DNA from: an uncultured Alphaproteobacteria bacterium
GTDB lineage: Bacteria; Pseudomonadota; Alphaproteobacteria; Rs-D84
DNA: 64,000 nucleotides
Assembly (NCBI GenBank): GCA_946623825.1
Contig: CAMORN010000003.1
Coordinates: forward strand, 32,776 to 96,775
Direction: 5' to 3'
The notes beneath the pieces are model-generated. The model did no database searches, was not told the DNA's origin, and worked only from the letters and a program-made list of their open reading frames with translations. This document shows, piece by piece, positions 1-8,682 of this stretch. Position 1 is the first letter of the stretch. Every line of letters begins with the position of its first letter. The translations under genes were made by a program, and so were the position numbers.

Positions 1-798
1 GCCGCGGGAAAGCTTGCAATTGGCACGGGGTTAAAAGCACTTGCAAAAGGTGCCGCTAAGGTTGGATTAAAAGTAACTGGCAGAAGTTTAGCCAGAAAGG
101 GCAGTAAAGCCATCGCAGCCGGTGCTGCAAAAGTTGGTTTAAAACACATCAGCAGAAACGCAGGAAAAGCAGTTGCTAAACGCACATTAAGACGTGCAGC
201 AAAACAATTTGGCAAAAATTTAATAAGCAAAAAACATATGTTGCTTAAAACAGGTGCCGTTACAGGTATGATTTATGAAATATTCGGTTCAAATATTGCA
301 AAAAGTGTTTCAACACCAACAAAAGGTTCCTATGGTGTTCAAATTGCGGGCACATTATTGTCTTTGGTTGACAGCGAACCTTCAACAGAAGTTATCGGTT
401 GCCAAGATGTCGATTATGGCGAAGGATGTTATGCTGTATGTGGCCACGACCAAGCCACCGACGATTTAAATGTAAAGGTTTTCAAACCTTTATTAGGCAA
501 AACATATTGTGTTAATGAAAAAGATTACACTTTATACAGTATGGAAAATGGAAAACCACTTGTCTTGACACCAGAACAATACAAAAAAGTAAAAGAAAAA
601 ATCCGTAAAGATGTTGTAGATCAAGGCGAAATGCAAGACAAATTTAAAACATTAACAAACCAGAAAAATGGTCGTCATGGTTGCGATTGGAACGAAGACG
701 ATATTGATATGTATTTCGGTTCTTTCCTTTATGACCCAGACACACTTGAACCATCAACCAGTTTGATTATAGAAGAATTTATTCGTATAGATGATTAA
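1..798 (+). CDS. Hypothetical protein, 5'-truncated by window edge
   Basis: The frame is open from base 1, so the start lies outside the window. The visible N-terminal part (bases 1-237) is a basic Ala/Gly/Lys helix-type stretch in which the motif GAAKVGLK occurs twice, followed by a hydrophobic segment (around MIYEIFG) and then a more acidic globular part containing five Cys. The ATG at 238 is only an internal Met, because codon use continues upstream without a break. The stop overlaps the start of the next gene by 8 nt, so the two are translationally coupled. I do not recognise the family. The basic amphipathic N-terminus resembles the middle of the next gene product, which suggests a related architecture. 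Confidence 0.75.
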   Translation, partial: AAGKLAIGTGLKALAKGAAKVGLKVTGRSLARKGSKAIAAGAAKVGLKHISRNAGKAVAKRTLRRAAKQFGKNLISKKHMLLKTGAVTGMIYEIFGSNIAKSVSTPTKGSYGVQIAGTLLSLVDSEPSTEVIGCQDVDYGEGCYAVCGHDQATDDLNVKVFKPLLGKTYCVNEKDYTLYSMENGKPLVLTPEQYKKVKEKIRKDVVDQGEMQDKFKTLTNQKNGRHGCDWNEDDIDMYFGSFLYDPDTLEPSTSLIIEEFIRIDD

Positions 799-2839
799 AC
801 ATATATTGTCTTTACTTTTCAAGATTGCAATAACACCTTGTGTGTTTTTGTCTGTCGCGAATGCAGAACAAACAAAACCACAAACCATGGAAGAATTGCT
901 TACTGAATACAGAAACACACATTCAACAAATTGTGCAAATGAAATATTTTCTAATGCTTTGTTGAAACATTCAAACGAAATTGATTCAGAAACAGACGAA
1001 GCTCAGGTCCGGGCATGGGCACAAATCACCATGCAAGATGCGTCTGTCTTGGAACAGGTTTTAGCATGTCCTGAAATAAAATCTGTTCAAGATACTACAA
1101 CAATTATTTTTGACCCGATTATTTATAAATTTCCAAACAGCAAACGCGAAATCACCATAAATTACACAACTCAACCAAAGGTTTTAAAACAACATTTAAT
1201 GTTGGCCCGTAAACGCAGTTTGCCAAATGGCGACGACAGTCCAAATATATTTGACACGCAAGATGGCGGAAAATATATTCATACCGATCCTGCATGGTAT
1301 GGAATATTGGTTGTTCAACACGATTCTTTATCACAATTTGTTGGCAAAGATGCAAATAACACAGTTTCAATAAAATACATAAATGACAACATAGATAAGA
1401 TTTATCCACATGGCTATTTTTGTACCAGCCGCAGTGCATGGGCAAACGACACAGACACCATAAACCAAGTCGTACATGAAGTTGTCGATATTGAAAAAGA
1501 CACAAATGATTATTATGTCGCGGGGGATATAAATCTTGAATGGGTTATGTATGCAGAAATTGCAATGGATATAGTTATATCTGTTGTGACTGCCGGTGGT
1601 GGTGCAATTGCAACCGGTGCTTTAAAATCCTTGCGTGCAACACGGGGTGCAAAAAATCTGATAAAATCTATAAAATCGCTGACTAAATTAGACGATGTTA
1701 AAAAATATATGGATGTTGCGCGAAAAATTTCAAAACATACCGACGATATTGCGAAAATTGAAAAAAATCTTAAAAACGCAAAAAAATATGAAAAAGCCCT
1801 TAAAAATATAGACAAGGGTTATGATATAGCAGAAAACAGAAAAGAACTTGAAGAAATTTTAAAGGCTGCAAAAGAAATCGACCCAAACATAACAGAAGAT
1901 ATACTGAAAAATGCTGATAAATTAAAAGATCGTCAAAAAGAATTAAAAGAAGCCATCAAACCGCTTGAAGAACAAGCTGAAAAAATGGTTAAAAACAGCG
2001 ACAATGTCAAATTATATAAAGAATCTTCGGAAGCTTTGACCGATGTTATGAAATATCGTCGCAGTCTGCGCGCGTTTCAACGACCACAAACGGGGAATAT
2101 TTTTTCTCGCTCTTTAAAGAAAATGAACGCATACAGAAAAACAGTGAAAGCCGTAAATGGTGGTGCAAAAACCATGAGAAAGGCTGATAAAATTGCCCGT
2201 GCCGGAATGAGTGGTTTTTCAACCAAGGCTCGCGATTGGCTGTTTCAATCTACACTAAAACACGGTGCCAGATTAACAAAAATTGAAAGCAAATTGGGTT
2301 TCTTGTATGGGGCTGTATCTTTTATTGGCGATATGTATGATAAAACATCTACAACTTCCCAAGAATTTTCTAATGGTATTGAATTTAAACCATTTTGCTT
2401 GCTGTCCGCCGACGATTTAGAAGGCCAAGATAATGTTGTAAATTATGGAATGTGGTTAATGTGGGTCGGTAATTCCACAGACCCGTCTGATGATGATGCT
2501 GCATATTTACAAGCAATGGATTTTGCAGAAAAATTTGCGTTCACTCTTAATGATTTCCAATCTGAACATGGCGCTAATTGTAATGTTGATATTTATGTTG
2601 TACACCCAATAATTCGTTTGGACGAAACAAATATTGACGATCCAAAGGGCGAAATGTTCTATCTGTTTATGAACGATATTCCATGGTCAACAAATGAACA
2701 ATTTACAGAATCTGTTGGCGATATAGAAACATGGGAAAGAACCCAGAAAGAATTGGAAACAAACGACCCAAATAATAAATATAAAAAGAAATCAGAATCT
2801 GAAAACTCAACAAATTCAGACCAACAACCAACAGAATAA
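791..2839 (+). CDS. Large secreted or membrane-anchored hypothetical protein (682 aa)
   Basis: It begins with a signal peptide (residues 1-25, likely cleaved after ANA). An exported alpha/beta-looking region follows to about residue 250. A hydrophobic Gly/Ala-rich segment at about 258-278 could be a membrane span. A long Lys/Glu-rich part (about 280-490) has coiled-coil character, and a C-terminal globular region carries a few Cys and an Asn/Ser/Glu-rich tail. The start at 791 overlaps the upstream gene by 8 nt, so both are probably made from one transcript. No family was recognised. A membrane-tethered periplasmic scaffold or a large polymorphic surface protein are guesses only. Confidence 0.8.
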   Translation: MIKHILSLLFKIAITPCVFLSVANAEQTKPQTMEELLTEYRNTHSTNCANEIFSNALLKHSNEIDSETDEAQVRAWAQITMQDASVLEQVLACPEIKSVQDTTTIIFDPIIYKFPNSKREITINYTTQPKVLKQHLMLARKRSLPNGDDSPNIFDTQDGGKYIHTDPAWYGILVVQHDSLSQFVGKDANNTVSIKYINDNIDKIYPHGYFCTSRSAWANDTDTINQVVHEVVDIEKDTNDYYVAGDINLEWVMYAEIAMDIVISVVTAGGGAIATGALKSLRATRGAKNLIKSIKSLTKLDDVKKYMDVARKISKHTDDIAKIEKNLKNAKKYEKALKNIDKGYDIAENRKELEEILKAAKEIDPNITEDILKNADKLKDRQKELKEAIKPLEEQAEKMVKNSDNVKLYKESSEALTDVMKYRRSLRAFQRPQTGNIFSRSLKKMNAYRKTVKAVNGGAKTMRKADKIARAGMSGFSTKARDWLFQSTLKHGARLTKIESKLGFLYGAVSFIGDMYDKTSTTSQEFSNGIEFKPFCLLSADDLEGQDNVVNYGMWLMWVGNSTDPSDDDAAYLQAMDFAEKFAFTLNDFQSEHGANCNVDIYVVHPIIRLDETNIDDPKGEMFYLFMNDIPWSTNEQFTESVGDIETWERTQKELETNDPNNKYKKKSESENSTNSDQQPTE

Positions 2840-2846
2840 AAGTATA

Positions 2847-2875
2847 TTGTATTTTTTGATTATTTTTAATATAAT
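2847..2875 (+). promoter_or_regulatory. Promoter for the 104-aa secreted protein
   Basis: A TTGTAT -35 box at 2847-2852 is separated by 17 bp from a perfect TATAAT at 2870-2875. The start codon of the next gene at 2902 has a GAAGGG ribosome-binding site. Confidence 0.6.
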
Positions 2876-2901
2876 AAAGATATACAGAGAAGGGTGATTT
2901 A

Positions 2902-3216
2902 ATGAAAAAGATATTAATTACATTTTTTGGAATTATTATTATGTGCGGCAATGCGTCCGCGTATCAGGTTTTATCTACAAAGGAAATAGGTAAATTTGAC
3001 GCAAAAAACCAAAATGTTATTGTTAAATGCACAACAGATACCGGCAAATTATCAAATGAAACTTGTTCTTTGCGCAGATATGTAAAATGCACCGGCAAAG
3101 ATAAAAAAAATTGCAATTCTTGGCAACCTTGGCGTGATTTAAGAAACGCATCTGCAACATATGCAGATTGGAAATCTGCCGCCAGTGCTTGCTGTAAAGC
3201 AAAAGGTTTAAGATAA
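2902..3216 (+). CDS. Small secreted Cys-containing protein (104 aa)
   Basis: A clear signal peptide (residues 1-20, MKK start, NASA cleavage region) precedes a short basic mature domain with six Cys, including a CC pair near the C-terminus. This arrangement suits a disulfide-bonded periplasmic or surface protein. It has its own promoter and a strong terminator immediately downstream, so it is a monocistronic unit. I do not recognise the family. The ATG is supported by the ribosome-binding sequence GAAGGG about 8 nt upstream. Confidence 0.75.
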   Translation: MKKILITFFGIIIMCGNASAYQVLSTKEIGKFDAKNQNVIVKCTTDTGKLSNETCSLRRYVKCTGKDKKNCNSWQPWRDLRNASATYADWKSAASACCKAKGLR

Positions 3217-3229
3217 TTTTCACAATTTT

Positions 3230-3251
3230 ACCACCCCAAAAAAGGGTGGTT
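3230..3251 (+). terminator. Rho-independent terminator
   Basis: The stem ACCACCC (3230-3236) pairs with GGGTGGT (3245-3251) and is followed by an AT-rich tract. It lies 14 nt after the stop of the 104-aa secreted protein. Confidence 0.75.
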
Positions 3252-3271
3252 ATATATTTAATATATTTTAT

Positions 3272-3300
3272 TGACAAAATATATTTTTTGTATTATATTT
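3272..3300 (+). promoter_or_regulatory. Promoter with palindromic spacer for the 622-aa protein
   Basis: Consensus TTGACA (3272-3277), 17 bp, TATATT (3295-3300). The spacer plus the end of the -35 box forms an ACAAA...TTTGT palindrome (3275-3292). The same arrangement recurs at six other promoters in the window, so it may be an operator. Confidence 0.65.
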
Positions 3301-3331
3301 ATCCATATGATTAATAAAAAGGATAAAAATC

Positions 3332-5200
3332 ATGGCAAAAAAATTGTATAAAGCAAAAATTGGCTCAAAAACAATAATGGTTGATTTGGAAAATTTACCT
3401 TATGGTGAATATGACGCAAAAACACCGTTAATTATTACTGAAAAAGTATCTATAGGCGAAGCCTTGAAATATGTCAATATGTCAAATGTACATTTTGCCG
3501 CTGGTTTTGAAATGAAAAACTCTATTTTGTCTGAATCTGTTAATACTGATTCTGCAAAAGCTCTTATCATAGGGCCAGAAGATATAACGGTTGAAGACTA
3601 TCTTAAAAATCCTTTTACCAGAAACACAAACAGCATATTTGTTAATTTTGACGCAATGAATTATCATGTAGAATCAGAAAAACCAGAACCTGTAAAAAAA
3701 CAAAAACCAGTTGTTGCAAAACCTGTTAAAAAAGAAAAAAAGAAAAAAACAGTTACAAAACCTGTGGTTGAAAAAGCACCAATTGAATCTGTTATTGCAT
3801 TGGTTGAATCTGTTGCAAAAACAAAAGAAAAACAGGCCACAGCAGAGGTTGCAAAAACTGAACAAAAAACTGTTCAACCGGTTCCTGTTCAACCTGTAGA
3901 AACAAAGAATATAAAAAATTCTGATGTTTTATCTATAAACGACATCATGAAAATATGTCTCAGAAATGAATTCATTATGCGTTTTGATTTACCTGAAACA
4001 AAACTTGAACAGGAAATCCGCAAAATATTCAAGACATTTCAGGTTAAATATTATACAGACCCTGTGACAAACACAGAAGTTAAATGTATTTCCAGTTCTA
4101 ACATAGGCAGTTTGATTAAAAAATTGCAAGAAACATTGGCTAAAATGTCATATAAAACACCTTCTATCCAACAAAGAAAGACAGAAGAACAACCTGAATC
4201 AGAACCACAAAAAAGAAAACAATTGGTATCAAGAAAAGAAATTTCTATTGTTCCTATTACAATCAAAAAATATATTCCAAAAAGTTTGTGGAAAGATATC
4301 TGTAAATCATGTGGCAAACACGAAATGTTGAAAAAAGCGGTTATTGATAATATTCGCTCTTTGAACGCTGATTTGAACGAAACATACGGTTCTGGCCATA
4401 TCCAAATTATAGATATGACAACAGAAGCCAGAAGACCTTTAGCATACATCAAAAGAAAAGACGGATATTGTATTGTACAAAGTGTCACAGACACATTAAA
4501 CAAAGACAATAAACGCATTGTTTGGACATATTTGCCACAAAAACACATTTATGTTTGCACTGCATTTTTCCTTGAACACACTAAAACTAAAAAAGGCAAC
4601 GATTACGACAGGGTATGCAAATATGCAGCCTTTCGCAAAGATGCAAAAGGAAAAGATATTATTGCATCTGATATAGCATCAAATGAAAACTATTTGGATG
4701 TTGATGATTTATGGGCAGAATTCAATCAACCAAAAACAGCACAAATCAAATCTGAAAAACCTGCGGAAACTCGTTCTGGTAAAGAACCAGTTAAACCAGC
4801 AGCTAAATCAGAAAATTTCGAAGAGGTTAAAGGTCCAGTTAGCGCAGAAATTGAACAGGTAAAAGGTCCAACAAACGCAGAAATAGAACAGGTAAAAGCC
4901 GGCGTTGAAACAAAAGAAGAGGGCGAAAAACCTGCTGTGATTGAAGAAAAACCAATTACAAATTTGCCTGATGTTATAACTGCACAAAAACAAGTTGAAG
5001 CCCTTATTAAATTGATAAATAAAACAGTCAATGAAAATATCCAAGGTGTCACATCAGAAGAAAATGCAGACAAACAAATTGAAGAAATTGATTTGATTCG
5101 CACTGCATTGTTAAAGAAAAAAGCACTTCAAACTGCTTTATCTGAAATGTCTGGTTTGGATAATTTGTTGGCACAAATACAAACAATTAAACAACGATAA
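3332..5200 (+). CDS. Lys/Pro-rich hypothetical protein (622 aa)
   Basis: There is no signal peptide or membrane segment, so it is probably cytoplasmic. The N-terminal 110 residues look folded. A Lys/Pro/Val/Glu-rich linker (about 115-195) follows, then two more folded regions (about 200-285 and 300-465), a second low-complexity linker and a helical C-terminus. The second linker contains an 11-residue tandem repeat (VKGPVSAEIEQ, VKGPTNAEIEQ). The middle domain has a CxxCG pair near residue 330. The gene has a very strong consensus promoter of the palindrome-bearing type and no operon partner. The family is unknown; the multi-domain linker style suggests an adaptor or nucleoid-associated role, but this is not supported by any motif. 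Confidence 0.75.
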   Translation: MAKKLYKAKIGSKTIMVDLENLPYGEYDAKTPLIITEKVSIGEALKYVNMSNVHFAAGFEMKNSILSESVNTDSAKALIIGPEDITVEDYLKNPFTRNTNSIFVNFDAMNYHVESEKPEPVKKQKPVVAKPVKKEKKKKTVTKPVVEKAPIESVIALVESVAKTKEKQATAEVAKTEQKTVQPVPVQPVETKNIKNSDVLSINDIMKICLRNEFIMRFDLPETKLEQEIRKIFKTFQVKYYTDPVTNTEVKCISSSNIGSLIKKLQETLAKMSYKTPSIQQRKTEEQPESEPQKRKQLVSRKEISIVPITIKKYIPKSLWKDICKSCGKHEMLKKAVIDNIRSLNADLNETYGSGHIQIIDMTTEARRPLAYIKRKDGYCIVQSVTDTLNKDNKRIVWTYLPQKHIYVCTAFFLEHTKTKKGNDYDRVCKYAAFRKDAKGKDIIASDIASNENYLDVDDLWAEFNQPKTAQIKSEKPAETRSGKEPVKPAAKSENFEEVKGPVSAEIEQVKGPTNAEIEQVKAGVETKEEGEKPAVIEEKPITNLPDVITAQKQVEALIKLINKTVNENIQGVTSEENADKQIEEIDLIRTALLKKKALQTALSEMSGLDNLLAQIQTIKQR

Positions 5201-5221
5201 AAACGCACCACATTCACCAAA

Positions 5222-5428
5222 AACCTGCGGTTCTCGTCCGTAAAATAAAAAAGCTGAAAATTTGGTGGATGTGGGCGGACTGTAAATTCCCAACATAAAT
5301 GTTGGGTCCCTTTCGACTCGTAAGATACAAACTGCGCTATCGCTTGTTTGTATCAACTATCGTCTCCGAACCTGCGGTTCTCGTCCGTAAAATAAAAAAG
5401 CTGAAAATTTGGTGGATGTGGGCGGACT
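5222..5428 (-). repeat. 60-bp direct repeat containing the tRNA-Val 3' end
   Basis: Bases 5222-5281 are repeated at 5369-5428, an offset of 147 bp. Read on the minus strand, each copy begins with the last 19 nt of tRNA-Val including CCA, continues with an A/T-rich tract and ends with the segment GGACGAGAACCGCAGG. Copy 5369-5428 is part of the intact tRNA; copy 5222-5281 is a 3'-end fragment lying downstream in the transcript. The 87 bp between the copies contain two hairpins, one around 5292-5310 (CCCAACAT...ATGTTGGG) and one around 5325-5354 (GATACAAAC...GTTTGTATC). The layout recalls the rtT repeats of the E. coli tyrT operon. Confidence 0.8.
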
Positions 5429-5487
5429 CGAACCGCCGACCCCTACGATGTGAACGTAGTGCTCTAACCAACTGAGCCACACATCCA
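5410..5487 (-). tRNA. tRNA-Val (anticodon CAC)
   Basis: Acceptor stem TGGATGT pairs with ACATCCA, with encoded CCA at 5410-5412. The D-loop and the T-loop TTCGAGTC are standard. The anticodon stem CTACG/CGTAG encloses the loop TTCACAT, giving anticodon CAC. Its 3' end is duplicated downstream (see repeat). Confidence 0.93.
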
Positions 5488-5502
5488 AACAGAACAGGTG
5501 GT

Positions 5503-5531
5503 ATGTTATCTAAATAAGAAACAAAAGTCAA
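5503..5531 (-). promoter_or_regulatory. Promoter of tRNA-Val
   Basis: On the minus strand TTGACT (5526-5531) is separated by 17 bp from TAACAT (5503-5508), 15 nt before the tRNA 5' end. Confidence 0.55.
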
Positions 5532-5550
5532 AAACAAATTTATAATCGAA

Positions 5551-5576
5551 ATAAAAAATCCCGCACAATGTGCGGG
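5551..5576 (-). terminator. Terminator after the Leu-Ala-Leu tRNA unit
   Basis: The hairpin CCCGCAC-AAT-GTGCGGG (5560-5576) is followed on the minus strand by a T-run (5552-5558). It lies 9 nt after tRNA-Leu(TAA) and separates that unit from tRNA-Val. Confidence 0.75.
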
Positions 5577-5585
5577 TTATTTTTT

Positions 5586-5672
5586 TGGTGGGGATAGTGG
5601 GACTTGAACCCACACGATCGCAATGATCAAAGGATTTTAAGTCCTCAGCGTCTACCATTCCGCCATATCCCC
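5586..5672 (-). tRNA. tRNA-Leu (anticodon TAA)
   Basis: Class II tRNA with a long variable arm. The acceptor GGGGATA/TATCCCC carries discriminator A and encoded CCA. The anticodon loop CTTAAAA gives TAA. Confidence 0.93.
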
Positions 5673-5705
5673 AAGGACTTTTACTTTAACAACATTGTCT
5701 TTTAG

Positions 5706-5781
5706 TGGTGGAGCTGATGAGATTCGAACTCACGACCTCTGCATTGCGAACGCAGCGCTCTACCAACTGAGCTACAACCCC
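5706..5781 (-). tRNA. tRNA-Ala (anticodon CGC)
   Basis: The acceptor GGGGTTG pairs with CAGCTCC (one G-U). Anticodon stem CTGCG/TGCAG encloses TTCGCAA, giving anticodon CGC. CCA is encoded. Confidence 0.9.
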
Positions 5782-5801
5782 AAAAGCACACCTTTAACAT
5801 A

Positions 5802-5888
5802 TGGTGGGCACAAGAAGACTCGAACTTCCAAGGTATCGCTACCACTAGTACCTGAAACTAGCGCGTCTACCAATTCCGCCATATGCCC
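5802..5888 (-). tRNA. tRNA-Leu (anticodon CAG)
   Basis: Class II tRNA with a long variable arm. The acceptor GGGCATA pairs with TGTGCCC and CCA is encoded. Anticodon stem CTAGT/ACTAG encloses TTCAGGT, giving CAG. It is the first gene of a Leu-Ala-Leu tRNA unit on the minus strand. Confidence 0.92.
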
Positions 5889-5986
5889 GTTAAAGCAAGA
5901 CAGATAATAACGCATATTAAATTTTTTTGCAACAAGAAAAATATATATTTTATTAAAAATTTTCATATTTTTATGTGCATTTTTAC

Positions 5987-6016
5987 TTGCTCTAGATTTT
6001 ATATTTTTGCTATTAT
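5987..6016 (+). promoter_or_regulatory. Promoter of the 877-aa Cys-rich protein
   Basis: TTGCTC (5987-5992), 18 bp, TATTAT (6011-6016), 9 nt before the ATG. The layout CTTGCTC-N14-TTGCTA is shared exactly with the promoter of the paralogue at 55254-55284. Confidence 0.55.
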
Positions 6017-6025
6017 TAAAAAGAG

Positions 6026-8659
6026 ATGAAGAAAATTCTGTTTTTTATTATGATTTCTGCGTTCTGCATCATTGATGCGGAATCTGCTGTACGCACTGCA
6101 AATTCGCCATCTCGTGGAAAAACAAACACTGTTTCAATAACACCAACCAAAACACGAACAAAAACATCTCGAAATGCGGTTAATACAACTGTGTCGGCAC
6201 GCGCAGCAAAACCTGTCAGTGTATTGATACCAAAAACCAAAACTACAGCCACAAGAACAAGCGCACAACCAAGTAAAACAACACGCGTTGTATCTCGTGC
6301 AGCAGCAACCCAGACCGTTCAAAAAACCGAAACAAAAACTGGCGCAGCATACGAACAATGTAAACAGGCATATTTTACCTGTATGGATCAATTCTGCCAG
6401 ATGAAAAACGACAATTTCAGAAGATGTTCTTGCAATGATCGTGTTTTTGATTTTCAAACTGTATCTGAGACATACCAACAGGTCAGCCAACGTTTAACTG
6501 AGTTTTCAGAAAATCTTGAAACAGTTGGTATGACCCGCGAACAAGCTTTAGCAATGAAAACTGCGTCTGAGGGCGAAGATGCCTTGACCGAAGACAAATC
6601 TGCATCAAAACAATTACTAAGCGCGATTATGAATGCTATCAAGGGCGAAAAGGCATCTGTTGGCGGAAAATACAAAGATTTAAACAGCGTTTCTATGACA
6701 ACCGATATGACAAATGCCTTTGGCATGGAAGATTCTGGTCAAATTATCGCGTCTTATAATGGTTCAACTTTATACAAAGCGGTTTATCCAAATTGCAGAA
6801 ATGCAGTCAGTGAAGATTGCAATTCTGCATCTTTGCAACGCGCAGTCAATGCTTATTTAATGGCAATCGAACAAGATTGTAATACCGTTGAATCTGCATT
6901 GGTAAAACAACAAAAAACATTGAAAGCGTCCACAAAGCAGAGCAGCGCAATGCTTGATTTAGCGCGAGTCGAAAACCATCAAAAACAAAACACCGATGAT
7001 GTTGCAACATGTCTTGTTAATGTAGAACAGGCAATCCAGAACGAACAGGTTTGTGGTGCAAAATATCATAAATGTCTTGATTATGGACAATACATAGATG
7101 TAACAACCGGTGAACCTTTGATTGGGGTTGCTAACTTCTATAAATTAGCAGAAATATTGACATTTAAAAACACAGAAAATATAAAAGATCAAAAATTATC
7201 ACAATTATCCAGCAATCGAAATTTTGTTCAATTCTTTGAAAACAAAACTAAAAAATTTGCCCAAGATGCTTTGAATAAATGTTCTGACAAGGCCGATGAA
7301 GTGTGGTCTCAATATCTGGACAGGGCATTGCTTGACATTTATTATTCCCAACAAGCCAGAGTTGAAGAAATTGAAAACAGTTGTATAAATCTGGTCAGTG
7401 CCTGTTATGAAAACCAACAATCTGCAATTGCAAGCGCCATGTCCGCATTAACAAATGAATCAAGCCTTAATTTAAAACCAGGTGTGATAGATTTAACGAA
7501 AAAAATGTGCGCAGATTATATAGATTCTTGCGATAATATGTTCGCAGACAGCACCAGTGCAAACGGTATCGTAAAAAAATACCTTGCTAACAAAGATTTT
7601 ACAGATTCTGTGTCTGCTTGTCGTTCAGTTGCGCAACAATGTTTTGATAAATTTGGCGGTACCGGTTATGAAAATTTCTATTATCCATACAGCGGATTAT
7701 TTAAATCTGGTTCAGCAATAGATTGGTTCTCTTTATACGATTACAAAACAACAGACGGTTCGGAATATACCCGAATAACAGATGAATCTGACGATTCAAA
7801 AAGTAAGATTATTTCACCTTGTGCCCAAGAATTATCTGAGACAGAAGGTTGCAGTGACCCAGAAATTATTGAACGCGTATTTGGTGGGTTTGACAGATAT
7901 ACGGACGAAACCTCTACAAAAACATATAAATTTATTTCTGACAATGGAACAACCAACAATGATGATCGTCAGGCCAGAACCCGTGGCGTTGCCACAGAAA
8001 TTTATTATAAAATTCTTGATAATTTATCAACTCAATGTGATGCTTTGAATGGTTATTTTGTTGAACACCAATATATTGAACAATATGGATACAAACTTTC
8101 CGCTCCATGTCAAATGGATACAAAAACAGACGGCGGTTTGTTCCAAATCAAAAAAGTTTACCAGCCAAACGCATTATCAACATTATACAGGTTAAGATAT
8201 TCAGAAGATATATGTCCTGCAAATTACAGCAGCAAAGTTGATGTGACTTCTTGGGGTGCCTGTTCATGTTGGGAAAATGGTGGATTGCGCAGCAGAAATG
8301 GTAGTTCTCAAATATGTCTGCCATTATTGCCAATCGCTTCTGTAAGCGTCTATAGTGGTGCTGACCCAGCCTGTTCAGAAGCTTTGTTATCAAGAGAATT
8401 ATCAAGCGACGAAACAATTATATCTTGGTGTCAAAATTCAACGATGTCTTCAACCGGTAAATTATGTCCATCAACCCTGACTGTATCAGACGATTCAACC
8501 GATTCGACCGATGATGATTCAAACGATTCAACAGATAATCAAAAAGAAACACTGGAAGAAATACAGATCATTGAATTATCTGTTCCTAACCACAAGGCCA
8601 CAAATACAACACCAACCGGTCGACAGTTAAAGTGTGCAAGAATAAAGTCTTCAATATAA
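6026..8659 (+). CDS. Large Cys-rich secreted protein (877 aa), paralogue of the 980-aa protein
   Basis: A signal peptide (about residues 1-19) is followed by a basic Thr/Ser/Arg/Lys-rich disordered stretch to about residue 110. Next comes a Cys motif region (CKQAYFTCMDQFC, then RRCSC), a long mostly helical domain with scattered Cys, and a C-terminal Cys-rich part ending in a Ser/Asp/Thr tail. The protein encoded at 55296-58238 has the same order of elements and alignable motifs (CxxxFYDCMDEFC, RRCSC; QDCNTV; TTGEPLIGVANFY against ATGEAFLSKNLYN). Both genes are single units with the same promoter layout. Many paired Cys point to a disulfide-stabilised periplasmic or surface location. I know no function for the family. 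Confidence 0.8.
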   Translation: MKKILFFIMISAFCIIDAESAVRTANSPSRGKTNTVSITPTKTRTKTSRNAVNTTVSARAAKPVSVLIPKTKTTATRTSAQPSKTTRVVSRAAATQTVQKTETKTGAAYEQCKQAYFTCMDQFCQMKNDNFRRCSCNDRVFDFQTVSETYQQVSQRLTEFSENLETVGMTREQALAMKTASEGEDALTEDKSASKQLLSAIMNAIKGEKASVGGKYKDLNSVSMTTDMTNAFGMEDSGQIIASYNGSTLYKAVYPNCRNAVSEDCNSASLQRAVNAYLMAIEQDCNTVESALVKQQKTLKASTKQSSAMLDLARVENHQKQNTDDVATCLVNVEQAIQNEQVCGAKYHKCLDYGQYIDVTTGEPLIGVANFYKLAEILTFKNTENIKDQKLSQLSSNRNFVQFFENKTKKFAQDALNKCSDKADEVWSQYLDRALLDIYYSQQARVEEIENSCINLVSACYENQQSAIASAMSALTNESSLNLKPGVIDLTKKMCADYIDSCDNMFADSTSANGIVKKYLANKDFTDSVSACRSVAQQCFDKFGGTGYENFYYPYSGLFKSGSAIDWFSLYDYKTTDGSEYTRITDESDDSKSKIISPCAQELSETEGCSDPEIIERVFGGFDRYTDETSTKTYKFISDNGTTNNDDRQARTRGVATEIYYKILDNLSTQCDALNGYFVEHQYIEQYGYKLSAPCQMDTKTDGGLFQIKKVYQPNALSTLYRLRYSEDICPANYSSKVDVTSWGACSCWENGGLRSRNGSSQICLPLLPIASVSVYSGADPACSEALLSRELSSDETIISWCQNSTMSSTGKLCPSTLTVSDDSTDSTDDDSNDSTDNQKETLEEIQIIELSVPNHKATNTTPTGRQLKCARIKSSI

Positions 8660-8682
8660 GATAATAAAACTATTAAAAATTT

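Noticed and set aside
238..798. ATG at 238 as the start of the first gene
   Set aside because: The same frame continues open and codon-like to base 1 with a repeated GAAKVGLK motif, so the gene is truncated by the window.
3674..3899. Opposite-strand and frame-shifted ORFs in the Lys-rich linker of the 622-aa protein
   Set aside because: Shadow frames of low-complexity AAA/CAA-rich sequence.
5695..5966. Open frames of 64-70 codons on both strands across the tRNA cluster
   Set aside because: They overlap perfect tRNA-Ala and tRNA-Leu genes and are translations of tRNA sequence.
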